Origin: Dyella sp. AtDHG13
GTDB lineage: Bacteria; Pseudomonadota; Gammaproteobacteria; Xanthomonadales; Rhodanobacteraceae
Assembly (NCBI RefSeq): GCF_003201105.1
Contig: NZ_QICJ01000010.1
Location: 124,001 to 188,000, forward strand
Reading direction: 5' to 3'
DNA: 64,000 nt
Within the stretch, counting starts at the first letter, position 1, and each line of letters starts with the position of its first letter. This document shows positions 1-9,048 of this stretch, one piece after another. Position numbers and translations under genes: made by a program. The notes under the pieces are model-generated. The model searched no databases, was not told where the DNA came from, and was given only the letters and a program-made list of their open reading frames with translations.

Positions 1-1145
1 ATTACCGCATTTACGGGTTGATCGTCGGGGCGGACACCACGGTGGCGCCCGATCTTCGCCTGGGCGTGCATGCGGGCTTTGCAAATTCGCGCACCTCGGT
101 GGACGCGCGTAACGACAAGGTCGACGTCGACCAGTACGCCGTGGGCGTGCATGGCCTGTACGCACCCGCGCAACAGTGGTGGATCGAAGGCGCGGCCTCG
201 TATGGCTGGCAGCGCGCCAGTGGCGATCGGCTGATCCAGGTCGGGCCGCTGTTCGATTCGCGCGCGACCTCGCGCTACGACGGTACGGCGCTCAACGCGG
301 GCGTGGAGGGCGGCTACCGCTTCAACGGCGGGCAGTGGCACATGGAGCCTTTCATCGGCGCCTACTACACCAAGGTGTCCTACGACGGCTTCACCGAGCA
401 CGGTGCCGGCAATGCGGATCTGGATGTGGCTCGCAGCCACGCCAGTAGCATGCAATACGGCGTGGGCGCACGACTGGTCGGCGACTTCGGCCAGCAACCC
501 AATGGCACGCAGTGGCATCCGTTCGCGCTGGTGCGCTACCTGCACAGCACCAACGACAACGGCGTGACCACGACCGCAGCCTTCGCGGGCGTTCCCGATG
601 CCGGCTTCAACGTGAGCAGCATGCCCGGCACGCGCAATCACTGGCAGGCGGGCGCTGGCCTGAGCTACGACATCACGCCCCAGGCGAGTCTCTACGGTTA
701 TTACTCCGCCGACATCGCGCCCCACAGCACCAGCCAGGCAGTGAACCTGGGATTCCGCTGGAGCTTTGGCTTGCCAGCTTCGGCCGTGGCCATGCAGCTG
801 AGCCACCGCGTGAATACCTTGCCCGCCATGCCGATCGCTCCGGTGGTGCTGGACCCGTCCATGCCCGGGCATGGTGATTCGCATAACGCAGGGATGGCAG
901 GTGCCGCAGGAATGGGAGCGGCCGCCGCGGCCGGGGCAGGCGCTGCGCCGGGCAGCGAGCCGTTCTCCCAATGCAAAGGCCACCCGGCGCCTTCCGCATC
1001 GAAAGCCACGACGGTGGCCTCGGTCCATCCGCATCACGCGCGAACCCATCAAGGAGCAGGGAAGGCGGCGACGGCGGCGGTGAAGCCAAAGCCGCGTTCC
1101 ATCGCCATCAAGAAGATTCCCGTGGGAGAACTTTGCGATCTCTGA
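1..1145 (+). CDS. Autotransporter beta-barrel domain protein (5' truncated by window edge)
   Basis: The reading frame is open from the left edge, so the passenger domain and signal peptide lie outside the window. The visible part begins with a run typical of autotransporter barrels (GLIVGADTTVAPDLRLGVHAG), followed by alternating beta strands with many aromatic and glycine residues. The barrel appears to end at NLGFRWSF near position 770, where an outer-membrane protein usually stops with a terminal Phe. Here about 125 further residues follow, rich in Ala/Gly, then His and Lys. Such a tail after the barrel is unusual. The product is expected in the outer membrane. The barrel call is secure; the full protein's role is unknown. 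Confidence 0.8.
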   Translation, partial: YRIYGLIVGADTTVAPDLRLGVHAGFANSRTSVDARNDKVDVDQYAVGVHGLYAPAQQWWIEGAASYGWQRASGDRLIQVGPLFDSRATSRYDGTALNAGVEGGYRFNGGQWHMEPFIGAYYTKVSYDGFTEHGAGNADLDVARSHASSMQYGVGARLVGDFGQQPNGTQWHPFALVRYLHSTNDNGVTTTAAFAGVPDAGFNVSSMPGTRNHWQAGAGLSYDITPQASLYGYYSADIAPHSTSQAVNLGFRWSFGLPASAVAMQLSHRVNTLPAMPIAPVVLDPSMPGHGDSHNAGMAGAAGMGAAAAAGAGAAPGSEPFSQCKGHPAPSASKATTVASVHPHHARTHQGAGKAATAAVKPKPRSIAIKKIPVGELCDL

Positions 1146-1161
1146 GACTGGCTTTGGAAGG

Positions 1162-1206
1162 GCATCCGGGAATCCCCTCGAACACCGGATGCTCTTCGTT
1201 TTTTTG
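1162..1206 (+). terminator. Rho-independent terminator after the autotransporter
   Basis: An 8-bp perfect stem (GCATCCGG at 1162-1169 with CCGGATGC at 1185-1192) is followed by TCTTCG and a run of seven T. It sits 17 bp after the autotransporter stop codon. Confidence 0.75.
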
Positions 1207-1270
1207 CCAGGCGCAAGGCGGCCTGTAAGGGCAAAGGCTGGATCGTCTCGGGCGCTCGCGCAGTGAACGC

Positions 1271-2224
1271 CTAGACGGAGTCGCCCACACCCTCGACAGC
1301 GTCGGCTGCGATAGCCCGCGAGGCATGGCGATACGCTTTGGGCGACTGGCCAGTCATGCGCTTGAAGGCATGGCTGAACGCGCTCTCGGATGCATATCCG
1401 AGCGATTGCGCGATAACTGCCACTGGCGTGCTTCTTTCCCGCAACGTCCGTTCGGCAAGACGCATTCGCCGCTCGGCCAGATACGTCAGCGGTGCGACAC
1501 CCGCACTTTTCTTGAAATGGACGGCGAAGGTCGTGCGAGACATGGCGCAGGCCTCGGCCAACTCGTCGAGACGCCAGGAGCGCACAGGGTCGCCGTGCAT
1601 CAACCGGAGCGCAGGAGCAATGCGCGGATCGCTCAATGCCCGCAGCCATCCCGACACGGGGCCCACTGTTTTCAGATGAGCGCGCAGAATCTGCACGAAA
1701 AGAAGTTGCGCCAGTTGCGCCGAGACAAGCTGCGCGCCAGGCAGACCCGCCGCCCGTTCTTCCACGAGCTGATCCAGCAGCCAGCGGAAGGTCGTTGCCT
1801 GGGGCGATGCAGCCGGGACGTGAATCCACGGCGGCAGCACGTCCAACAGCAGTCGACCGCCGGCAGGATCCAGCAAGACATGTCCACCGACGTGCGCGAA
1901 ATCACGGCCGTCGCCCAGCACGGCCGACGACGTTCCCGCACGGGAAAACACGCTCATCGCATCGACGGGCGCCACAGCAGGATCGCTGGCCAGAACGAAC
2001 GAGCGTTTCGCAGTCAGCAGGCCGACGTCCCCGGTTTCAAAACGGATCGGCTGCGCCTCGCCGTCGATGCAGACCCAGCAGGCGCCTTTCACGACGGCGA
2101 AGAACTTGATCTTGTCCGGGGCAGGAAAACGGATGGCCCATGCACCGCCGGCGGTGAAGCCACCGGTCATCAGCGATTTGGCGTTCGTGATTCTGAGGAT
2201 GTCGGAGAAGGGGTCGGCGCTCAT
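1271..2224 (-). CDS. AraC-family transcriptional regulator with cupin sensor domain
   Basis: About 317 residues. The N-terminal two thirds look like the cupin_6 sensor of AraC-type regulators (PFAPDK..FFAVVKGACWVCIDGE, FETGDVGLL). The C-terminal ~100 residues are a double helix-turn-helix AraC domain (MSRTTFAVHFKKSAGVAP, IAQSLGYASESAFSHAFKR). The start MSADPFSD at 2224 fits the family better than the in-frame ATG at 2263; neither has a strong ribosome site. It is divergently transcribed from the reductase gene at 2365, so it probably controls that gene in response to a small molecule. The ligand cannot be read from sequence. Confidence 0.88.
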   Translation of the reverse strand: MSADPFSDILRITNAKSLMTGGFTAGGAWAIRFPAPDKIKFFAVVKGACWVCIDGEAQPIRFETGDVGLLTAKRSFVLASDPAVAPVDAMSVFSRAGTSSAVLGDGRDFAHVGGHVLLDPAGGRLLLDVLPPWIHVPAASPQATTFRWLLDQLVEERAAGLPGAQLVSAQLAQLLFVQILRAHLKTVGPVSGWLRALSDPRIAPALRLMHGDPVRSWRLDELAEACAMSRTTFAVHFKKSAGVAPLTYLAERRMRLAERTLRERSTPVAVIAQSLGYASESAFSHAFKRMTGQSPKAYRHASRAIAADAVEGVGDSV

Positions 2225-2364
2225 GTTCGTACTATCGCGCAAGCAAGCCGCACTATGAAGCATTACAAATCCGATAGCCCGACTTTAGCCTTCGCCATCT
2301 TCGTCCGCGCCATTGAAGCAATGGCCACGGATACCCACTCGGCGATGCCCTTATGGAAGGCTAC

Positions 2365-3405
2365 ATGAACGACAAAGACGCACTCGTGCTCGTCACCGGC
2401 GGCACCGGATTCATCGCGCAGCACTGCATTTTGGCATTGCTGGCGCGTGGCTATCGTGTACGAACCACCGTTCGTTCACTGGCGAGAGAAGCGGAAGTGC
2501 GCGAGCACCTCAAGGCGGGTGGCGCCGAACCGGGCGATCGCCTGTCATTCGTCGCAGCGGACCTGGGCGCCGACGACGGCTGGGCAGAGGCCGCGGCCGG
2601 TTGCACGTACGTCATGCACGGCGCTTCGCCAACACCCACCGGACATCAAACAAGCGAAGACGATTGGATCAGGCCCGCAGTCGACGGGAACCTGCGCGTG
2701 CTTCGCGCCGCGCGTGACGCAGGGGTCCGGCGCGTGGTGCTGACCTCGGCCTTCGGAGCGATCTGCGCTGGACATGGGCCAATGACGCGTCCCTTCAATG
2801 AAACCGATTGGAGCGACCTGACTAATAAAAATGTCTGGCCGTATCAGAAGTCCAAGACCTTGTCGGAGCGGGCGGCCTGGGACTTCGTTGGCCGCGAGGG
2901 AGCAGGGCTGGAGTTGAGCGCGATCAACCCGGTTGCGGTGTTGGGCCCTGTGCTCGGCGCTGACTATTCCCATTCCATCCGATTGATCAAGAGCCTCATG
3001 GATGGTCAGCCCGGGAACCCCAGGATCAATTGCGGCTTTGTCGACGTGCGGGATGTGGCTGACCTGCACCTGCGCGCCATGACGCACGAAGCAGCCAAGG
3101 GCGAACGCTTCCTGGCCATTGCCGGTGAGAGCATGTGGCTGGCCGATGTTGCCAGGGTCTTGAAAGAACGCATGGGGCCGGTCGCGCGTCGGGTATCGAC
3201 ACGAACGCTGCCCAACTGGCTGGTGCGCCTGGGTGCGTTCAAGGATCCGGCATTGAAAGGATCCGTGCCGTTGCTGGGTTTGAACCTCAACGCCACCAGT
3301 GAAAAAGCCATCCGGCTACTGTGCTGGGCGCCGCGTCCGCGCGAGGAAGCCATCGTTGCCACGGCCGAGAGCCTTGTTCGATTCGGGTTGCTGCGCGGTG
3401 CTTAA
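2365..3405 (+). CDS. NAD(P)-dependent extended SDR oxidoreductase (dihydroflavonol-reductase-like)
   Basis: 346 residues. The nucleotide-binding motif TGGTGFIAQH is at residues ~12-21 and the SDR catalytic YxxxK is in WPYQKSKTLSERAAW, with an upstream TSAFGAI Ser region. The fold is that of dihydroflavonol-4-reductase/epimerase-like enzymes that reduce aldehydes or ketones with NAD(P)H in the cytoplasm. GGAAGG four bases before the ATG at 2365 supports this start over the in-frame ATG at 2353. Its partner is the divergent AraC regulator. The substrate is unknown. Confidence 0.85.
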   Translation: MNDKDALVLVTGGTGFIAQHCILALLARGYRVRTTVRSLAREAEVREHLKAGGAEPGDRLSFVAADLGADDGWAEAAAGCTYVMHGASPTPTGHQTSEDDWIRPAVDGNLRVLRAARDAGVRRVVLTSAFGAICAGHGPMTRPFNETDWSDLTNKNVWPYQKSKTLSERAAWDFVGREGAGLELSAINPVAVLGPVLGADYSHSIRLIKSLMDGQPGNPRINCGFVDVRDVADLHLRAMTHEAAKGERFLAIAGESMWLADVARVLKERMGPVARRVSTRTLPNWLVRLGAFKDPALKGSVPLLGLNLNATSEKAIRLLCWAPRPREEAIVATAESLVRFGLLRGA

Positions 3406-3566
3406 GGTTGGCGATGTCCACTCATTGTCCGCGGTTATTGAACAGCCGTGGTGCCGCGTTGAAATCACGCGGCTAGCGAAATCAGGCAAATTTTCAGGCC
3501 AGCCGTGCCGCTCACGGCCACTCGCCGCTCATTAAGTATGACGATTGGCGAAGTTTGAGTGAGCCG

Positions 3567-4736
3567 TCAGTAGGTAGGTGAGGCATGGCATGGCACCGGC
3601 TGCGCCCGGCACAGTGCCTTCAGGTCAGCCGGGGAAAGCTCGATCTCCACGCGCGGCACACCGGCGCCCGTCAGCACCGTGGCGTGCGCAAGCAGCGTTT
3701 CGTCGATGAATACCGGGATGTCCGGTACGGCGATCGGCGTTACTGAAGTGGGCGGATAGCCCACCCGATCCTGCAGGTCGGACAGCGGGGCCATCTCCAG
3801 TCGCCGGGTGGCGAGCCCGGCCGCGAGTCTGGAGAGATCCACTCGCTTGTCCATGCCGCAGACCACCAGGAAGTGGCGTTCCTCGTCGCGGCTCTTCAGG
3901 AACAGGGTCTTGGTGATGCGGGAGAGGTCATAGCCCAACGCATCGGCGAAGTCTTTCGGCGAGCGAATGGGGCGCTCGAAGTCGTCGTGACGATGCACCT
4001 TGTACGGCGTGCCGGCGGCACCCAGCGCGTCGATGATGCGCGGTGCGGCGTGGGGCAGGTCTTGCGATGGAGTGGTCATGCCATACCGCTGAGCGGCCTC
4101 CTCATAGTGCGAGCGAAAACGTTCGGGTACCGCGTTGCCGTAGATCTTCACATACTCGCTGAACAGATGCGGGCTGTCCTTGAGGAACAGGATGTCGGTC
4201 GGCACCATGTGCCGGATCACCAGCATCGGCACCGGACTGTATAGCGGACGAAACTCCGGATTCCATAATCCCCGTTTATCTGGTGGCCCGGCATGGAACT
4301 CGCCGACCATCAGGCCGTTGGGCACGAAATGCCGTTGCAGGTCGGCCTGCGCGGCCTCGATCAGCTCCGCGACATCGCGTTCGGCGATTCCAGGAAAAAG
4401 CACCATGAGCGATTTGAACTGGGCCTCATTGCCTGACACGGGCTCGAGCTCGATGAAGCGCTCCATCTCTCGCAGCAGGATGGCCTTGATCGCATCGATG
4501 TCAAGGTCGCCCTCTTCGTAGACGGTCGCGAACATGAGCTTCTTCATCAGCGCCCCGGGCACGAACGGACACATGGGCCCATTGCGGCCGAGCTGCGGAT
4601 GTGGCGCGCACAGATAGTCCCGCGCCCAGTGGGCGATGGCTTCGGCGGCGGGATGCCCGGCGGATGCGGCAGCGTGCACGGACAGCAGGGGCGGCGTACC
4701 GCGATCGAGCGTCCTTTCGGTCAAAATCTGAGCCAT
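3567..4736 (-). CDS. Two-domain protein: DUF6875-like N half fused to YbaK/ProX-type aminoacyl-tRNA deacylase
   Basis: 389 residues, last gene of the NRPS operon. Residues ~20-215 form a domain I recognise only from memory as DUF6875-like (CPFVPGALMKK, FPGIAERDVAELIEAA). Residues ~225-385 are an INS/YbaK editing domain: PYKVHRH, the conserved Lys in RITKTLFLK, and PDIPVFIDETLL. YbaK-family proteins hydrolyse mischarged aminoacyl-tRNA. Inside a biosynthetic operon, the protein could clear tRNA charged with a nonproteinogenic precursor, or act on a carrier-bound or activated amino acid; both are inference. The start at 4736 is backed by AAGGA seven bases upstream; an in-frame TTG lies at 4742. 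Confidence 0.7.
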   Translation of the reverse strand: MAQILTERTLDRGTPPLLSVHAAASAGHPAAEAIAHWARDYLCAPHPQLGRNGPMCPFVPGALMKKLMFATVYEEGDLDIDAIKAILLREMERFIELEPVSGNEAQFKSLMVLFPGIAERDVAELIEAAQADLQRHFVPNGLMVGEFHAGPPDKRGLWNPEFRPLYSPVPMLVIRHMVPTDILFLKDSPHLFSEYVKIYGNAVPERFRSHYEEAAQRYGMTTPSQDLPHAAPRIIDALGAAGTPYKVHRHDDFERPIRSPKDFADALGYDLSRITKTLFLKSRDEERHFLVVCGMDKRVDLSRLAAGLATRRLEMAPLSDLQDRVGYPPTSVTPIAVPDIPVFIDETLLAHATVLTGAGVPRVEIELSPADLKALCRAQPVPCHASPTY

Positions 4737-4790
4737 GGTCAATCCTTGCCGATGGTGTGATGGATGCGTCTGAGGTGGGACCGCTGAACG

Positions 4791-5666
4791 TCAGGCGGTG
4801 GCGGCAACCCGCGGATCTGTATACGTACGTGCTTGCTCGCGCGCGAAGGACTGGTAGCGCTGGTGCGCGAGCTCGGTGACGGGGCCGCGCGCGAAGTGGC
4901 GTTCGTCGATGCGGTGTACGGGTAGAACCTTTCCGTAGTTGCCGGTGCTGAACACCTCGTCCGCATCCAGCACATCCGGCAGCGCGATGCGCCGCTCCAC
5001 CACGCCAATGCCTGCTTCGTTCAACAGGCCAATGACCCGTGCACGGGTGATGCCCGCAAGAAAGCTGCCATCGGGCACGGGGGTGTGGACGACGCCGTCC
5101 TTGACGATCATCAGGTTGCTGGTGGAGAACTCCACCACGTCACCGTCTGCGTTGCACATCAGGGCGTTGTCGAAACCCCGTTGCTGCGCGTAACGCAATG
5201 CATGCTGGGTCATGGGGTACAGGCAACTGGCCTTCGCCAGGGTGGGCGCCATGTCGGGGCGCGGTCGGCGGAACGGCGAGGAGCATGCGCTGAATCCCGC
5301 GCGCGATGGCATGGGCGCGCGATGGATGACGATGGCGCATTCGGTGCTGTCGGGTTCGGGAATGATGAAGCCGCGTCGCGCGAAAAACATGGGACGAATG
5401 TAGAGCTCCGCGCCCGGCTCGAAACGCGAAACGCCATCGCGACAGAGCGCCGCCAGCGTAGCCGCATCCAGCGAGGGCTTCATGAGCATGTGCGTGGCCG
5501 AGCGAAGCAGGCGTTCGCAATGCAGGTCCAGGTCCGGGATGACGTTGTCGTAGGCCCGGGCGCCATCGAAGACGCTGTTGCCCATCCAGAAACTGTTGTC
5601 GCTCAGGCCAAGCAAGGGCCGGTGTTCGATGGTCCAGCCATCTCCATGCCAATACAGGGCATCCAT
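4791..5666 (-). CDS. Class IV PLP-dependent aminotransferase (BCAT / aminodeoxychorismate-lyase fold)
   Basis: 291 residues, full length for fold-type IV enzymes. Recognisable are the N-terminal GNSVFDGARAY segment, the PLP-lysine region (LAKASCLYP), EFSTSNLMIVKDG and FLAGITRARVIGL with a phosphate-binding Thr. The enzyme should interconvert an amino acid and a 2-oxo acid, or eliminate pyruvate, in the cytoplasm. GGAGG lies five bases before the ATG. Its place in the NRPS operon suggests it makes or removes the amino group of a building block. An exact substrate cannot be assigned. Confidence 0.83.
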   Translation of the reverse strand: MDALYWHGDGWTIEHRPLLGLSDNSFWMGNSVFDGARAYDNVIPDLDLHCERLLRSATHMLMKPSLDAATLAALCRDGVSRFEPGAELYIRPMFFARRGFIIPEPDSTECAIVIHRAPMPSRAGFSACSSPFRRPRPDMAPTLAKASCLYPMTQHALRYAQQRGFDNALMCNADGDVVEFSTSNLMIVKDGVVHTPVPDGSFLAGITRARVIGLLNEAGIGVVERRIALPDVLDADEVFSTGNYGKVLPVHRIDERHFARGPVTELAHQRYQSFAREQARTYTDPRVAATA

Positions 5667-5722
5667 GGGTGCCTCCAGAATGTCAGTCGACCGCGAACCG
5701 TTCGCGACTGCCGCCTTCGCTC

Positions 5723-6082
5723 TTAGATCGCCGCGCGGAAGAAGTAGGTGGTGCGTTTCCTGATGACCCCGTTCTCCAGCTCATAGGCGTCCGCGAAGCG
5801 CTCGGCGAGCACCTCGCCAGTCTTGGAGCGACCCTGGAAGCGCCCCCAGCAGATGGCGCTGCCGCCTTCGCGCAGGCCGCCATCGAGCGAATGCTTGCCC
5901 TCGGCCACGATGCGAGTGGAGCTGTAGAAAGCGAGCAGGGCGTCGATGCCGTCAATGGGCGGATAGCCCGGGCGTTCGTACACCACGTCGGCGTGGAAGA
6001 ACTGCGGAAGGTCGCTCCATGTGGCGGTGTCGATCACATGGAACAGGTCTTCGAACCAGCTGACCGGCGGTTGCGCGCTCAT
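5723..6082 (-). CDS. SnoaL-like / NTF2-fold protein
   Basis: 119 residues. Pattern of the SnoaL-like cone fold: an N-terminal helix ([22 protein letters not shown]), [19 protein letters not shown], and a C-terminal sheet ([20 protein letters not shown]). Family members are cyclases, isomerases, hydroxylase-like enzymes or simple ligand-binding proteins. The start ATG overlaps the stop of the MbtH gene as ATGA, so the two are translationally coupled. A tailoring or precursor role in the peptide pathway is inferred from position only. Confidence 0.75.
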   Translation of the reverse strand: MSAQPPVSWFEDLFHVIDTATWSDLPQFFHADVVYERPGYPPIDGIDALLAFYSSTRIVAEGKHSLDGGLREGGSAICWGRFQGRSKTGEVLAERFADAYELENGVIRKRTTYFFRAAI

Positions 6083-6282
6083 GCGTTCGCCTCCGCGTGG
6101 CGGCGCACGCTGAGCGGGCGCATGTCGGTCCATTCGCGCTCGATATGCGCGAGGCAGTCGGCGCGCGCGCCCTGGAAGCCTTCGGCACGCCATCCCAGGG
6201 GTATGTCGCGCCCGGCGGGCCAGATGGAATACTGCAGCTCGTCATTGAGGACGACGATGAATTGATCTTCGCCAGTTTGCAT
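6079..6282 (-). CDS. MbtH-like protein, NRPS adenylation-domain chaperone
   Basis: 67 residues with the family hallmarks: [15 protein letters not shown], then IPLGWRAEG and a C-terminal WTDMRP. MbtH proteins bind the N-terminal lobe of NRPS adenylation domains and are often needed for their solubility or activity. AGGGAG seven bases upstream fixes the start at 6282. It lies directly after the free-standing A-T gene and overlaps the SnoaL-like gene. Confidence 0.95.
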   Translation of the reverse strand: MQTGEDQFIVVLNDELQYSIWPAGRDIPLGWRAEGFQGARADCLAHIEREWTDMRPLSVRRHAEANA

Positions 6283-6352
6283 GGGGTGTCTCCCTTGATA
6301 TCCGTTCATCGGAAGGTGGTAGACGCGTCGCCGCAGGAAAGCCCTCGGCAGC

Positions 6353-8224
6353 TCAGGCCGACGCGGCCGATTCGTGATCGATGTGCTTGAGCGCGCGCAC
6401 GCGGGAAAATAGCTCTTCGAGCGAATCCACTTCGAACACGGTGACGAGGGGCACGTCGATGCCGTGCTGTTCGCTCACCGCAGCGCAGAAACGCATGGCG
6501 CTCAGCGAGTCGCCGCCGATATCGAAGAAGTTGTCGCTGGCCTGGATCTGCGGCTGGTCGAGCAACCGGCGCATGCCATCGAGCAAGGCCTGGGCCAATG
6601 CGTCCGTGGCGCCGGCCGAGGGGGCTGCCGCGCCCGGCGCGCCTTTGCCGCGGGCATCGATATGTTCCGCCAGTGCCCGGCGATCGACCTTGCCGTTGAT
6701 GGTCAACGGCAACGCGTCGAGAAAGGCGACGTCCCGCGGCACCATGTAGCCGGGCAGCGAGCCGCGCAGGTGTTGCAGCAGCGAGGCTTCGTCCACCGGG
6801 CCGGCGTCGCCGCGCTTTACCGCGAACGCATGCAGCGACTGAGTGCCAGCGGCCTGCTTCAGGTGGATGACGCAGGCGTCCGCAAGCGCATCGACGGCGC
6901 GCAGGCAGGTTTCGATTTCGCCAAGCTCTACGCGAAAGCCCCGTATCTTCACCTGGGTATCGATACGGCCGAGGTAGTCCAGCCGGCCGTCGGCTGCCTG
7001 GCGTACCAGATCGCCCGTGCGATACATGCGCGAGCCATCCGTAGCGAAGGGATCGGGCAGGAAGCGCTCCGCCGTGAGTGCCGGGTTGCCCAGGTAGCCC
7101 TGAGCCAGTCCGGTGCCTGCTATGAACAGTTCGCCTTCGGCACCGAGCGCTGCGGCCAGCCCGTCGTCGTCCAGCACATAGGCGGCGGTGCCGGGAATTG
7201 GCGTGCCGATGGGAATCGCCGTGTCACCGGGCACCTCGGCGGTCATGACATGGCAATGCGAGAACGTGGTGACTTCGGTGGGGCCATAGCCGTTGACCAG
7301 CGCGAGGCCGCCGCACCGCAGGAATTGGCTGGCCGCGGCGGGCGACATCACGTCGCCTCCGGCCAGAAGCACGCGAACGCTGTGCAAGCGCGACAGGGCT
7401 TCGCCGCCCAATGCGTTGAATACGCCCGTGCTGAGCAGCAGTACGGTGACACCATGCGCGGCGACCAGGTCGCCGATCTCCTTGCCGGAGATGCGCGGGG
7501 GCGCCACGACCAGGGTCCCGCCGGTGAGCAGGGCACCCCAGATCTCGAACGTGGAACCATCGAACGCGATGGACATACCGTGGTAGACGACGTCGTCCGG
7601 CTGGAAGCCGCAGTAGCTTGCGCCGGTGACCAGATCGAGTATCGCCCGATGCGGAATGCACACACCCTTGGCTTCGTTCGTGGAACCGGACGTATAGATG
7701 ACGTAGGCCAGCTCGAGCGGATGAAGGTTGGGCAAGGCGATCAGCGGTGCTGTGCCGACTGATGCAACATCGACAATCACAAGGCTGCCGGTGAACCAGG
7801 CGGGTGCCGCTGCGCCTTCGGCAAGGGCCAGTATCCCGATGCCGGCCGCCGTTGCTTGGGCGGCAAGACGCTGGTCAGGCGCCGCCGGATCGAGCGGCAC
7901 GTACACCGCGCCCACCTTCAGTATCGCGAGCATCGCGACGATGGCTGCGGCAGAACGGTCCATATGCAGGCCGACGCGATCGCCGCGCTGCGTGCCCCGA
8001 TCGATCAGTGCGCGCGCCGTGACGTCGGCCAGCCGGTCGAGTTCACCGTAGCTCAAACGCATTTCGCCATGGATGATGGCGAGCTTGTCCGGCATGGCCC
8101 GCACCACCTGCGCGAATGCCACAGGAAGGGACGGCGCAGGTGGAAAGGGCGCATGGTTGTTGCGCGCCACACTCATGCCCGATGCCTTGGCGGGTATCGC
8201 GCTTGCAAGCATTCGGTCGACCAT
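6353..8224 (-). CDS. Free-standing NRPS adenylation-carrier didomain (A-T)
   Basis: 623 residues from the preferred start. Adenylation domain (residues ~15-500): [37 protein letters not shown] and the A10 lysine in [13 protein letters not shown] carrier domain follows, with its phosphopantetheine Ser near residue 571 ([14 protein letters not shown]). There is no condensation domain. Reading the pocket by eye against GrsA gives roughly D-G-F-L-L-G-G-T-F-K, closest to Val/Ile-type codes (low certainty). The GTG/ATG context matters: GAGGAGG sits six bases before the ATG at 8224, while an upstream ATG at 8326 overlaps the thioesterase stop as ATGA without such a site. Probably the starter module. 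Confidence 0.9.
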   Translation of the reverse strand: MVDRMLASAIPAKASGMSVARNNHAPFPPAPSLPVAFAQVVRAMPDKLAIIHGEMRLSYGELDRLADVTARALIDRGTQRGDRVGLHMDRSAAAIVAMLAILKVGAVYVPLDPAAPDQRLAAQATAAGIGILALAEGAAAPAWFTGSLVIVDVASVGTAPLIALPNLHPLELAYVIYTSGSTNEAKGVCIPHRAILDLVTGASYCGFQPDDVVYHGMSIAFDGSTFEIWGALLTGGTLVVAPPRISGKEIGDLVAAHGVTVLLLSTGVFNALGGEALSRLHSVRVLLAGGDVMSPAAASQFLRCGGLALVNGYGPTEVTTFSHCHVMTAEVPGDTAIPIGTPIPGTAAYVLDDDGLAAALGAEGELFIAGTGLAQGYLGNPALTAERFLPDPFATDGSRMYRTGDLVRQAADGRLDYLGRIDTQVKIRGFRVELGEIETCLRAVDALADACVIHLKQAAGTQSLHAFAVKRGDAGPVDEASLLQHLRGSLPGYMVPRDVAFLDALPLTINGKVDRRALAEHIDARGKGAPGAAAPSAGATDALAQALLDGMRRLLDQPQIQASDNFFDIGGDSLSAMRFCAAVSEQHGIDVPLVTVFEVDSLEELFSRVRALKHIDHESAASA

Positions 8225-8322
8225 CCTGATCCTCCTCAGACCTTGCCATGCATGGGTCCGCGCCAGGCGGACCGTATCGTCATTCCTTGCCTCCGCGCCG
8301 CCTGTCGGCCGCGCGGCTGCCC

Positions 8323-9048
8323 TCATACGATGTGCCTGCGCTCGCCGCTGCCGGCCAGATCCGCCACGAGGGCGTCGGCAAGGGCAGTCACATGCTGATG
8401 AACGAACATGTGGCCGCCATCGAACTCGCGCGCCTGGAATGACGCGCTGGTTTCCTTGCGCCAGGCGGCGAACGCTTCGCCCACGCTTGCATCCTGGTTG
8501 CCGTAGTAGGCGTATATCGGGACACGTAGCGGAACACGTGCCCTCTCATGGGTTTCGAACAGCCGCAGGTCCGCCCGCATGGATGGCGCGGAAAGCGTGA
8601 CCAGTTCGGGTGACGCCAGCAGCTCGTCCGGAATGCCGCCCAGGTCGCGCAGGGCTTCGAACATGGCGCGATCATCCATGCGATGCAGCAGTTGCGGGTG
8701 CGCGATGGCGGACGGACCGCGCAATGCACAGACCACCAGTGCGTTCGGCAGGGAAGCGGATGGCGTGTCGTCCGCCGCCAGGCGATGCATCACGTTCAAT
8801 GCGACCAGTGCGCCAAAGCTGTAGCCCAGGAACGCGCAGGGTTCGCGCAGTTGTGGACGGAGTTCGGCAGTGAGCGCGGCCTCCAGCTCAGGCCAGGTGT
8901 CGATGCAGGGCTCCGCGCGCCGGCGGCCGCGACCCGGGAGATCAATCGGTACGACATCCATGCGGCCGCGCAACTGGCCGGCGAGTTGCCGGAAGTTCCA
9001 CGAACTGCCGCCCGCGAAAGGAAAACAGAAGAGTGTGGGCAGGCTCAC
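8323..9048 (-). CDS. Type II thioesterase of the NRPS system
   Basis: 241 residues, alpha/beta hydrolase. LFCFPFAGGSSWNF at the N-terminus, nucleophile elbow GYSFGALVAL (Ser), acidic residue region YAYYGNQDASV, and catalytic His in FDGGHMFVHQH. Stand-alone thioesterases of this type remove wrongly loaded or stalled acyl groups from carrier domains. Its GTG start overlaps the stop of the large NRPS-MFS gene as GTGA. Unlike the integrated TE upstream, this one keeps the usual Ser nucleophile. Confidence 0.93.
   Translation of the reverse strand: MSLPTLFCFPFAGGSSWNFRQLAGQLRGRMDVVPIDLPGRGRRRAEPCIDTWPELEAALTAELRPQLREPCAFLGYSFGALVALNVMHRLAADDTPSASLPNALVVCALRGPSAIAHPQLLHRMDDRAMFEALRDLGGIPDELLASPELVTLSAPSMRADLRLFETHERARVPLRVPIYAYYGNQDASVGEAFAAWRKETSASFQAREFDGGHMFVHQHVTALADALVADLAGSGERRHIV

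Noticed and set aside
3454-3475. CCGCGT/ACGCGG hairpin between the SDR and deacylase genes as a terminator
   Set aside because: Only 6 bp and no T-run on either strand; too weak to annotate.
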